The notes under the pieces are model-generated. The model saw only the letters and a program-made list of their open reading frames with translations. It did no database searches and had not been told where the DNA came from. A stretch of DNA of 64,000 nt from Actinobacteria bacterium OV320 (lineage in GTDB: Bacteria; Actinomycetota; Actinomycetes; Streptomycetales; Streptomycetaceae), in NCBI GenBank assembly GCA_001298545.1, contig LJCX01000025.1:248001-312000 (forward strand), written 5' to 3'. This document shows, in pieces, positions 25,355 to 32,077 of this stretch. Positions within the stretch are counted from its first letter, which is position 1. The number at the start of each line of letters is the position of its first letter. The position numbers and the translations under genes were made by a program.

Positions 25355-26056
25355 TCACCTGTACAGAACGGCCCGTTCGAGCGCGCTCCACGTCGTGCTC
25401 GTGATCACGTACAGCGCGGCGGCCAGCGGTACGACGGCCACGGTGACCAGCGTGAAGAAGGACAGGAACGGCATGACCTTGGCGATCGTGCCGACCCCGG
25501 GCAGCTCCTCACCGCCGCCGACCTGGGGCAGCGGCACCCGCTTCGCCCGGACGAAGTTGAAGGAGGCGACGGCCGCGACGACGGCGAACAGCCCGAGGTA
25601 GACCAGTCCGGCCGGGCCGAACACCCCGCCGCCCGCCAGCGCGTCCGCCCAGCGGTCGCCGAGGGGCGCGGCGAACAGCTGATGACCGAGCAGGCCGTTG
25701 TCCTCGCCGCCGATCGAGGAGCTGGAGAAGAGGTGGTAGAGCAGGAAGAAGGCCGGTATCTGGCAGAGGCTGGGCAGCAGTCCGGACAGCGGCGACACCT
25801 TCTCCTCGGCGTGCAGTTCCAGCACCGCCCGCTGGAGTTTCTCGGGGTTCTTGGCGTGCTTCCCGCGCAGTTCGGCGATCCTCGGCTGCAACGCCGTACG
25901 GGCCTTCTGGCCACGGGCGGCCGCGCGGGACAAGGGGTGCACGAGGAGTCGTACGAGTGCGGTGAACAGGACGATCGCCGCGGCCGCCGCGGTGGCACCG
26001 AACAGGGGGTCGAGCAGGTCGGCGAGCCGCTCGACCAGGCTGGCGAAAACGGACAT
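25355..26056 (-). CDS. YidC/Oxa1 family membrane protein insertase (second paralogue type)
   Basis: A 233-residue polytopic protein with the YidC core: an N-terminal helix, VLFTALVRLLVHPLSRAAARG with the conserved groove arginine, a cytoplasmic helical hairpin (KHAKNPEKLQRAVLELHAEE), and C-terminal helices (MPFLSFFTLVTVAVVPLAAALYV). It is shorter than the housekeeping YidC and is not near rnpA/rpmH, so it is probably an accessory insertase. An in-frame upstream extension to 26128 is possible, but the ATG at 26056 has GGAGGG upstream and MSVFASLVERL fits the family. Confidence 0.88.
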   Translation of the reverse strand: MSVFASLVERLADLLDPLFGATAAAAAIVLFTALVRLLVHPLSRAAARGQKARTALQPRIAELRGKHAKNPEKLQRAVLELHAEEKVSPLSGLLPSLCQIPAFFLLYHLFSSSSIGGEDNGLLGHQLFAAPLGDRWADALAGGGVFGPAGLVYLGLFAVVAAVASFNFVRAKRVPLPQVGGGEELPGVGTIAKVMPFLSFFTLVTVAVVPLAAALYVITSTTWSALERAVLYR

Positions 26057-26152
26057 GAGTGGGGAGCCCTCCGGGGGTCTCGTCGTGCCGGGAAACGGGA
26101 TGACGGCATGACGACCCGCGCGGGTCACCCACGTGAAAGGTGGAGAGCGCCC

Positions 26153-26464
26153 CTACGCGACGGTCGTCGGGAGGGCGTGGCCGGGCGCCCTGGGGCGGCG
26201 ACGGCCGGAGGCGTCGGGGTCGCGTTGCGGCAGGAAGGCCGTACGGCGGGCCCGGTCCCTGATGGCCGTACGCACCCGGGTGGGCGGCACGGCGGGAGCG
26301 CTGCGCGCGGCGACGAGGGTGCAGACGGCCAGGGCGGAGCCGGCCGCGGCGGTCGCGGCGAGCGCGACGGCGGCGGAGAGGCTGCCGGCGTCGAGGAGCA
26401 CGACGTCGAGGAAGAGGAGGAACAGGACGAGGGCGGGACGCGGGACGAACCGACTGCGGATCAC
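26153..26464 (-). CDS. DUF6412 family small membrane protein
   Basis: A 103-residue protein with two hydrophobic helices (PALVLFLLFLDVVLL and AAVALAATAAAGSALAVCTLVAA), then an arginine/proline-rich cytoplasmic tail. It begins with GTG at 26464 and sits 96 bp upstream of the YidC-like gene on the same strand, the arrangement typical of DUF6412 proteins in Streptomyces. It is probably co-transcribed with that insertase and may be an accessory factor; activity unknown. Confidence 0.7.
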   Translation of the reverse strand: MIRSRFVPRPALVLFLLFLDVVLLDAGSLSAAVALAATAAAGSALAVCTLVAARSAPAVPPTRVRTAIRDRARRTAFLPQRDPDASGRRRPRAPGHALPTTVA

Positions 26465-26500
26465 TCTCTTCCCCCCCCTTCTCTCCCCGGCGCTGTCCGG

Positions 26501-26530
26501 TGTTCTCCGGTGTTCTCCGGTGTTCTCCGG
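26501..26530. repeat. Tandem repeat, 10-nt unit
   Basis: Three perfect copies of TGTTCTCCGG with a degenerate copy before (CTGTCCGG) lie in the intergenic region between the DUF6412 start and the HxlR stop. No function is evident; slippage-type expansion is likely. Confidence 0.75.
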
Positions 26531-26601
26531 TGCCCGTTGGCGCCCATTGGCGCTCTAGGACGCTCTCGGGCTCTGGTCTCTGTCTGTTTGTCTGATGTCG
26601 G

Positions 26602-27129
26602 TTATACCTGACCGGCCTCGATCGGCTCCAGCAGCCTTTTGGGCTTCAGCAGCGCCCGGCTGACCGGATCCGCCGGATCGGGGTCGAACCCTGGTCCCGG
26701 CACCATGAGGACGTCCGGGACCGGTACGACAGTTCCGCAGGTGGGACATTCGCCGTACGGGCCGAGTTCGGTACCGCAGTCCGCGTGCCGGAAGATCCTC
26801 AGCTGGGCCTCGCCGAAGTGCTCGCGGCCCCAGCGGCCGAGCGAGCGCAGTGTCGGCCACAGGGCGATGGCGCGGTCGGTGACGACGTACTCGTCACGCG
26901 GCGGGGACTCCTGGTAGCGGCGCTTCTGGAGGATGCCTTCGGCGGTCAGCGCCTGGAGACGGGCCGCCAGGACGGCGCGCGGGATGCCGAGGTGGACGAG
27001 GAAGTCGTTGTAGCGCCGAACGCCGTAGAGCGCGTCGCGGACGACGAGGAGCGTCCAGCGCTCGCCGACGACCTCCAGCGCCCGAGCGATCGAGCACTCC
27101 TGTGTCGCGTAGTCCTTGCCGAGTGCCAT
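26602..27129 (-). CDS. HxlR-family winged helix-turn-helix regulator
   Basis: A 175-residue regulator. The HxlR signature is clear: QECSIARALEVVGERWTLLVVRD, then RRYNDFLVHLGIPRAVLAARL and LQKRRYQESPPRDEYVVTD. After the DNA-binding domain there is a short zinc-ribbon-like tail (ADCGTELGPYGECPTCG) and a proline-rich end. HxlR proteins often sense reactive aldehydes or oxidants through the conserved N-terminal cysteine (here in QEC). An alternative ATG lies at 27147. It is divergent from the MFS gene, with repeated GTTCA-TGA motifs between them. Confidence 0.88.
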   Translation of the reverse strand: MALGKDYATQECSIARALEVVGERWTLLVVRDALYGVRRYNDFLVHLGIPRAVLAARLQALTAEGILQKRRYQESPPRDEYVVTDRAIALWPTLRSLGRWGREHFGEAQLRIFRHADCGTELGPYGECPTCGTVVPVPDVLMVPGPGFDPDPADPVSRALLKPKRLLEPIEAGQV

Positions 27130-27159
27130 GACGCCCACTGTAGCCATTTACCCGGGGTT

Positions 27160-27221
27160 GGTTCAATGACCGAACCTAGGGTGCTAGCGTACGGAGACAT
27201 GAGTAGGTTCATTGAACGAAC
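27160..27221. promoter_or_regulatory. Repeated operator-like motif between the HxlR and MFS genes
   Basis: A 15-bp motif occurs twice as a direct repeat: GTTCAATGACCGAAC (27161-27175) and GTTCATTGAACGAAC (27207-27221), 13 of 15 identical. The first is bounded by GGTTC/GAACC dyads and the second contains the perfect palindrome GTTCATTGAAC inside the first codons of the MFS gene. They are the likely binding sites of the divergent HxlR protein. Confidence 0.6.
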
Positions 27222-28710
27222 TGAAGCACGGGCCGAGCCCGCCTCCGTCCCCGCCTCTGTCCCCGCCCCCGCTCCCACCTCCGCTCCCGCCTCCGTCCTC
27301 GCCGCGGAGCCGGCGGCGGCGGCGCCGGTCCGCGCCCGCGCCACCCTCGCCGTGACCAGCGCGGCCACCGCCCTCGCCCTGATGACGTACACCGCGCCGG
27401 CGGTCACGCTCGTGGACACCGCCGCCGCGCTCCACACGGCGCCCTCCGCCCAGGCCTGGCTGCTCAACGGCACCCCGCTCGGTCTGGCCGCGGTACTGCT
27501 GGTGGCCGGCAGCCTGGCCGACGACCACGGCCGCCGCCGGCTCTTCGTGTCGGGCACCCTGGCCCTCGCCCTCACCACCCTGCTCGGCGCACTGGCGACG
27601 ACGACCTGGCAGTTCACCCTGGCCCGGGTCGCACAGGGCGCGGCCAGCGCGGCGCTGCTGGCGAGCAGCCTGGGCCTGCTGGTGCACGCCTTCCCCACGC
27701 CGCGCGGCCGGCTGCACGCCACCGGGGTGTGGGGCGCGTTCGTCAGCGCGGGCATCGCCGCGAGCCCGGTGCTCAGCGGTGCGCTGCCCGGCTGGCGCCT
27801 GGTCTACGTCCTGCTCGGCGCCGCGACCCTGCTGGTCGCCGCCGTCGCGCCGCGCGTACTGACGGAGTCCCGCTCACCGCGCGGCGGCCGTCCGGACCTG
27901 CCCGGCGCGGCGGCCTTCGGCGCGGCGACCGTCGCCCTGATCGCGGCGCTGACGCTGGGCCGCGACGGCTGGCTGCGGGCGCCGGTGGGACTGCTGCTCC
28001 TGGCGTCGGTGGCCCTGCTGGGGCTCTTCGTGGTCGTCGAACGCAGGGTGGCCACCCCGATGATCGACCTCTCCCTGCTCCGCGAACCGGCCTTCCTGGC
28101 CTCCTCCACCGGCGGGCTGGTGACCGGCCTCGCGGTGATCGGCCTGTTCAGCTTCCTGCCGACGGTGCTCCAGAAGTCGCTGGGCATGTCCCCGATGGCC
28201 ACCGCCTGGCTGTTCCTCCTCTGGTCCGGCCTGTCCTTCGTGGTCGCCCTCCAGGCGCGCCGACTGGCCGGCCGCGTCCCGACCCGGGTCCAGCTCGCCC
28301 TCGGCTTCGCCCTGCACGCGGCGGGCGTCCTGACCATGCTCGGCGCGGTGCACGCGGGCTCCTGGCACCGGATGCTGCCGGGTCTCGTCCTCGCCGGTGT
28401 CGGCAGCGGCCTCCTGAACGCGGCGCTGCCCCTGCTGGCGGTCGAGTCGGTGCCGGCGGCGCGCGCGGCGATGGGCTCGGGCGCGCAGCAGACACTGCGC
28501 TACGTCGGCTCGTGCGCCGGCGTGGCCCTGACCATCGCCATCGCCACCGGAACGGGCGGCGGGCTCGCCCGGGGGACGGACCTGGCGATGACGGTGTCGG
28601 CGGGACTGGCGATCCTCGGGGCCGTGGGCGTGCTGGGCGCCCTGGGCGTGGCGCGCACAGCGGCCGCGGCGAGGAGCTCGGCCACGCCGGGTTCCCGGGA
28701 CCGGACCTGA
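27199..28710 (+). CDS. MFS transporter, DHA2 (14-helix) type
   Basis: A 503-residue proton-driven exporter. After a 45-residue alanine/proline-rich N-terminus, fourteen hydrophobic helices can be traced. The conserved ADDHGRRRLF loop lies between helices 2 and 3, and motif C-like GAFVSAGIAASPVLSGAL is in helix 5, marking it as a drug/H+ antiporter. The ATG at 27199 has GGAG upstream. Divergent from the HxlR gene, it is the probable target of that regulator: an inducible efflux system. Confidence 0.9.
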   Translation: MSRFIERTEARAEPASVPASVPAPAPTSAPASVLAAEPAAAAPVRARATLAVTSAATALALMTYTAPAVTLVDTAAALHTAPSAQAWLLNGTPLGLAAVLLVAGSLADDHGRRRLFVSGTLALALTTLLGALATTTWQFTLARVAQGAASAALLASSLGLLVHAFPTPRGRLHATGVWGAFVSAGIAASPVLSGALPGWRLVYVLLGAATLLVAAVAPRVLTESRSPRGGRPDLPGAAAFGAATVALIAALTLGRDGWLRAPVGLLLLASVALLGLFVVVERRVATPMIDLSLLREPAFLASSTGGLVTGLAVIGLFSFLPTVLQKSLGMSPMATAWLFLLWSGLSFVVALQARRLAGRVPTRVQLALGFALHAAGVLTMLGAVHAGSWHRMLPGLVLAGVGSGLLNAALPLLAVESVPAARAAMGSGAQQTLRYVGSCAGVALTIAIATGTGGGLARGTDLAMTVSAGLAILGAVGVLGALGVARTAAAARSSATPGSRDRT

Positions 28711-28717
28711 CGGGGCC

Positions 28718-28780
28718 GACGGGTCTGACGGGTCTGACGGGTCTGACGGGTCTGACGGGTCTGACGGGTCTGACGGACAG
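28718..28780. repeat. Seven perfect tandem copies of a 9-nt unit
   Basis: GACGGGTCT is repeated seven times without error from 28718 to 28780, directly after the MFS stop, with a partial eighth copy (GACGGA). As RNA it cannot form a simple hairpin. It may reflect slippage; a terminator-like or transcript-stability role is only a guess. Confidence 0.9.
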
Positions 28781-28798
28781 TCACCCCCGAGCCGAGTA

Positions 28799-28862
28799 CT
28801 TGTATCAACCAGTTGACACAAGATCCGGCTCCCGGCATCTTGTACTCACCACTTGATACAAG
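28799..28862 (+). promoter_or_regulatory. Two tandem 24-bp operators upstream of the membrane protein/GntR operon
   Basis: Site 1 (28799-28822) has arms CTTGTATCAA and TTGACACAAG around CCAG. Site 2 (28839-28862) has arms CTTGTACTCA and TTGATACAAG around CCAC. Each is a dyad with one or two mismatches, and the outermost arms of the two sites are perfect complements. The centres are 40 bp apart (about four helical turns), ending 20 bp before the first ATG. They are very probably bound by the GntR protein encoded second in the operon. Confidence 0.8.
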
Positions 28863-28882
28863 TACTCACCGGGGGACCCGAC

Positions 28883-29638
28883 ATGCTGGACACCGTTCCA
28901 CCTGAGCGACTGCTCGCCCGTGCCGACCTCTGCGCCCGCTGGGCCGGGCTGGCCCTCGGTGCCGTCGTCGCACAGCAACTGGCGGTGCGGGAAAGCGACG
29001 ACGGCGCGATGACCTTCCTCAGCGCGGTCACCGCGTTCGGACTGTGCGCGGTCGGTGGCGTACTGCTCGGCGACTCCCTCACCCCCGCCCCCCTCGAAGC
29101 GGTCCGCACCGCCAGCCTCGCCCCGCGCCGGGTCCGCGACCACGTACCGCCCCGGATGGCCCCCCTGCTGCTCTTCCAGACGGCGTGCCTCGTCGTCCTC
29201 CTGGCGATCGGGGCCGCCGCGGCCTCTCCCGACACCATGGGCCGGGCGGGCCGGGCCGTCACGGTGACGTGCCGGGGCGTGACCAGACCCCTCGGCCCCT
29301 GGCCCGGCATCTTCTACGCCACCCCGATCCTCGCCTCCCTCGCCCTCGGAACCGCCGCCTGCGTGTGGGCCCTGCGCCGCATCGCCCACCGCCCGGGCGA
29401 GAACCAGCAGCGCCACGACCGCTCGTGGGCGATCACCGCGGCCTGGGGACTGCTGGTCTCCAGCCAGCTGCTGCTCGTCCTCGGCATGATCGGCAGGGTG
29501 CTGTCCCGCACGACCTGCGCCGGCATGCTGGGCAACGTCACCGCCCTGGTGATCTACCCCCTGGGTCTGCTCAGCCTGTTCTCGCTGGGCTGGTGCCTGT
29601 TCACCATCGTGATCCCCCGGGCCGTCGGCGATGAGTGA
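28883..29638 (+). CDS. Integral membrane protein, unrecognised family, in GntR operon
   Basis: A 251-residue protein with about six hydrophobic helices: around residues 20-35, 43-63, 90-113, 145-165, 188-205 and 218-245. The last reads LVIYPLGLLSLFSLGWCLFTIVIP. There is no recognised catalytic motif. The ATG at 28883 follows GGGGGA. Its 3' end overlaps the GntR gene by 8 nt. In similar YtrA-type operons the small GntR protein represses its own promoter and a co-encoded membrane or ABC component that responds to cell-envelope stress; whether that applies here is inference. Confidence 0.75.
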   Translation: MLDTVPPERLLARADLCARWAGLALGAVVAQQLAVRESDDGAMTFLSAVTAFGLCAVGGVLLGDSLTPAPLEAVRTASLAPRRVRDHVPPRMAPLLLFQTACLVVLLAIGAAAASPDTMGRAGRAVTVTCRGVTRPLGPWPGIFYATPILASLALGTAACVWALRRIAHRPGENQQRHDRSWAITAAWGLLVSSQLLLVLGMIGRVLSRTTCAGMLGNVTALVIYPLGLLSLFSLGWCLFTIVIPRAVGDE

Positions 29639-30014
29639 ACCCGCGGTCCGCGTCGACACCACGAGCCAGGTGCCGCCGTTCGAGCAGATCCGCGCCCAGC
29701 TCGCCGCCCTGATCGTCACCGGCCGGCTGACGGAGGGCGAACGCCTGCCGACCGTGCGCCAGCTGGCCTCCGACCTGGGTCTGGCACCGGGAACCGTGGC
29801 TCGCGCCTACCGTGAGCTGGAGGCCGCCGAGCTGATCCGCACCCGCCGGGGCGCGGGCACCCGGGTGGCGGCGCCCCCGTCCGAGCCGGCCCGCCCCGAC
29901 CCGGACCAACTCGCCACCCTGGCCCGTGACTTCACCTCCTCCGCCCGCGCCCTCGGCGCGGACACCGAGGCCGTCCTGACCGCCGTACGAGAGGCTCTGG
30001 AGGAAGGGTCGTAG
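29631..30014 (+). CDS. GntR-family regulator, YtrA subfamily
   Basis: A 127-residue protein made of a winged helix (PPFEQIRAQLAALIVTGRL, then RLPTVRQLASDLGLAPGTVARAYRELE) plus a C-terminal helical pair of about 45 residues for dimerisation. It lacks a large effector domain, which defines the YtrA subfamily. It overlaps the preceding membrane-protein gene by 8 nt, and the tandem dyads at 28799-28862 are its likely operators (autoregulation). Confidence 0.9.
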   Translation: MSEPAVRVDTTSQVPPFEQIRAQLAALIVTGRLTEGERLPTVRQLASDLGLAPGTVARAYRELEAAELIRTRRGAGTRVAAPPSEPARPDPDQLATLARDFTSSARALGADTEAVLTAVREALEEGS

Positions 30015-30085
30015 GCGGGGGCGGCAGCCGGGGGCGGAGACCCGCGACACGCTGCGCAACCGCCGCCCCCGCAGGAGCGCTCTAC

Positions 30086-31126
30086 ATGACCATGCACGAG
30101 ACGACCACGCACGGAGTGACGAAGGACGCGACGACGGACGCGACGACCGCACACGGAGTGACGACGGACGCGACGACCGCGCGCGGGATCAGGCAGCGTG
30201 CAGAAACGTTCGCTCGGCAGTTGGTGCGCTTCGGCCTGCTCCAGGCGCGCTGCTGCGCGTTCGCGGTCGCGCTGCTCGGCGGCATGGCCGTCTCGACACT
30301 GCTCCCGTCCCTGCCAGTGACCCGCTACGACCTGCTGCTCGCCTACGGTGTGCTGCTGACCACCGTGGGTTTCCTGCTCGGCTGGGAGACCCGGCGGGAG
30401 GTCGCGGTCGTCGCCGCCTGCCATGTGCTGGGGCTCGCCTTCGAGATGGTCAAGGTGCGCGTGGGATCGTGGAGTTACCCCGAGCCGGGACTCGCGAAGG
30501 TCGCCGGGGTGCCGCTGTACGGAGGCTTCATGTACGCGGCGGTCGGCAGCTATGTCTGCCGGGCCCGGCGACTGCTCGACCTGGCCGTCACCGGCTACCG
30601 CGCCCGCGCCACCGCCGCGCTGGCCGTCGGCCTGTACGCCAACTTCCTGACCCATCACTGGCTGCCCGACCTGCGGCTGCCCCTCGGCGCCCTGCTGCTG
30701 GCCGCGACCACGGGGACCTGGGTGCACTACACGGTCGTCGAGCGCCGGCACCGGATGCCCCTGGCGGTGTCCTTCGCGCTGATCGGCTTCTTCCTCTGGC
30801 TGGCGGAGAACATCGCCACGTACCTCGGGGCCTGGCGATACCCATACCAGCTCCACGGCTGGGAACCCGTGTCGGTGTCCAAGTGGGTCTCCTGGGCCCT
30901 GCTGATCAGCGTCACCTTCGTCATCTGCGGGACCGGGCGGTGCGACGGCGCCCTACCCCCGGGGCAGGGTCGCGACGAGCCTGCCCCAGACGACCAGGCG
31001 GTACCGGGAGGTGTACTCGGGCGTGCAGGTGGTGAGGGTGAGGTAGCGGCCGGGGGCGTCGTAGCCGTAGGCGGGCTCGGTGAGGGAACGGGGCACGGAC
31101 CGGATGACGCCCGAGTCGCGGGGTGA
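30086..31126 (+). CDS. DUF817 family membrane protein with unusual C-terminal extension
   Basis: A 346-residue frame. Residues 1-35 are a repetitive Thr/Ala/Asp-rich start (TTHGVTKDATTDATTAHG). The DUF817 core then has about eight membrane helices, with the conserved FEMVKVRVGSWSYPEPG and VPLYGGFMYAAVGSYVCRA stretch and HGWEPVSVSKWVSWALLIS at the end. After VTFVICGTG the frame continues about 60 glycine-rich residues with no stop. That tail is antisense to the 3' end of the class E sortase gene (174 bp overlap). The core is real; the tail is either read-through or evidence of a lost stop. Function of DUF817 unknown. Confidence 0.75.
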   Translation: MTMHETTTHGVTKDATTDATTAHGVTTDATTARGIRQRAETFARQLVRFGLLQARCCAFAVALLGGMAVSTLLPSLPVTRYDLLLAYGVLLTTVGFLLGWETRREVAVVAACHVLGLAFEMVKVRVGSWSYPEPGLAKVAGVPLYGGFMYAAVGSYVCRARRLLDLAVTGYRARATAALAVGLYANFLTHHWLPDLRLPLGALLLAATTGTWVHYTVVERRHRMPLAVSFALIGFFLWLAENIATYLGAWRYPYQLHGWEPVSVSKWVSWALLISVTFVICGTGRCDGALPPGQGRDEPAPDDQAVPGGVLGRAGGEGEVAAGGVVAVGGLGEGTGHGPDDARVAG

Positions 31127-31768
31127 GGTCTGCGGCAGGATCTTGTCGACGAGGTAGGTGTAGGTCGCGTTGCGGGTCGCCACCTCCACCTTGTCGCCCT
31201 TCCTGAGGCGGTTGAGATACCGGAAGGGCTCGCCGTGGGTGTTGCGGTGCCCGGCGACCGCGAAGTTGCCTTCCTGGCCCGGCTGTTCGGTGCCGGCGTA
31301 GTGGCCGACGTACCCCTTGTTGAGCACGTTCTGCTTGCTGGTGCCCTCGGCGACGGGGACGCGGAGACCGAGCCGCGGGATGCGGAGCACGGCGTAGGCC
31401 CGGGAGGAGCGCGGCTCGACGGACGACGCGTTCGTCCCGCCCTGCCCGGTGCCGCCGCCGGAGGCCGAGGACGCACCCCCGGCCTCGTCGGCCTCGTCCC
31501 CGGTGGCGGCGCCGCTCCCGGGCTCGGCGCCGCCGGTATCGCCGGGATCACCGGTGCCCGTCACGGCCCCCCACTCCCGCTCCAGCGCCTCCACCCCCCG
31601 CTCGGCGCCGTCCTTCGCCTCCCGGTTGGTCCACCACAGCTGATGCGCGACGAGGAGCAGCACCAACACCCCTGCGGTGACGAGGAGTTCGGCACCGCTC
31701 CAGAGCATCCGCCGGTAACGGGCGCGCCGGCGCCGGGTGCTGTGCTGCACAAGGGGGATCCGCTGCAC
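30953..31768 (-). CDS. srtE: Class E sortase
   Basis: A 271-residue cysteine transpeptidase anchored by one N-terminal helix (LLVTAGVLVLLLVAHQLWW) and separated from its catalytic domain by a Gly/Ser/Ala-rich linker. Catalytic His is in AGHRNTHGEPF, Cys in TLTTCTPEYTSRYRLVVWG with the Arg following: the class E pattern. Class E enzymes attach LAXTG proteins, and two such proteins are in this window. A GTG at 31768 is chosen for its GGAG at seven bases; the open frame extends to a GTG at 31909 with no ribosome site. It overlaps the convergent DUF817 frame by 174 bp. Confidence 0.88.
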   Translation of the reverse strand: MQRIPLVQHSTRRRRARYRRMLWSGAELLVTAGVLVLLLVAHQLWWTNREAKDGAERGVEALEREWGAVTGTGDPGDTGGAEPGSGAATGDEADEAGGASSASGGGTGQGGTNASSVEPRSSRAYAVLRIPRLGLRVPVAEGTSKQNVLNKGYVGHYAGTEQPGQEGNFAVAGHRNTHGEPFRYLNRLRKGDKVEVATRNATYTYLVDKILPQTSPRDSGVIRSVPRSLTEPAYGYDAPGRYLTLTTCTPEYTSRYRLVVWGRLVATLPRG

Positions 31769-32077
31769 GAAGGAACTCCGCTCGCCGAGGGGAATCCGCA
31801 CGCGGGCACCATAGGGGGAGGGGGACAAGGTCTCCAGACCCGTACATACACGGCCCGTTCCCTCCCCACCCGTTCGTCCCCTCGAACCCCTTGCCCGCCC
31901 TTTCTCCACAGGTTTGAGAAAGGGCTGTCACAACTCTCGACAACACCACGGGCCGCGCCCGATGCTTCGTGACGCACTGAGCCTCCAGTGCCTCACGCAC
32001 CCGATCGCCGCCGGCAGGGACACCCGGGAGTCGATCGGAACGAGCCGATTGCTCCACGTGATCGAAGCGGAGAAGTC
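31769..32077. other. Intergenic region between divergent sortase and GH30 genes
   Basis: 309 bp without a gene. It contains the upstream part of the sortase open frame, which I consider non-coding, and the promoter region of the GH30 gene. A near-palindrome GCACTGAGCCTCCAGTGC (31974-31991) is visible and might be a regulatory site for the glycosidase; no known operator consensus was recognised. Confidence 0.4.

Noticed and set aside
28718..28780. CRISPR-like array
   Set aside because: The repeats are 9 nt with no spacers and no cas genes. The other tandem repeats in the window likewise have no unique spacers.
27184..28821. Minus-strand open frames opposite the MFS gene
   Set aside because: They are Gln/Arg/Gly-rich shadows of a gene with fourteen clear membrane helices.
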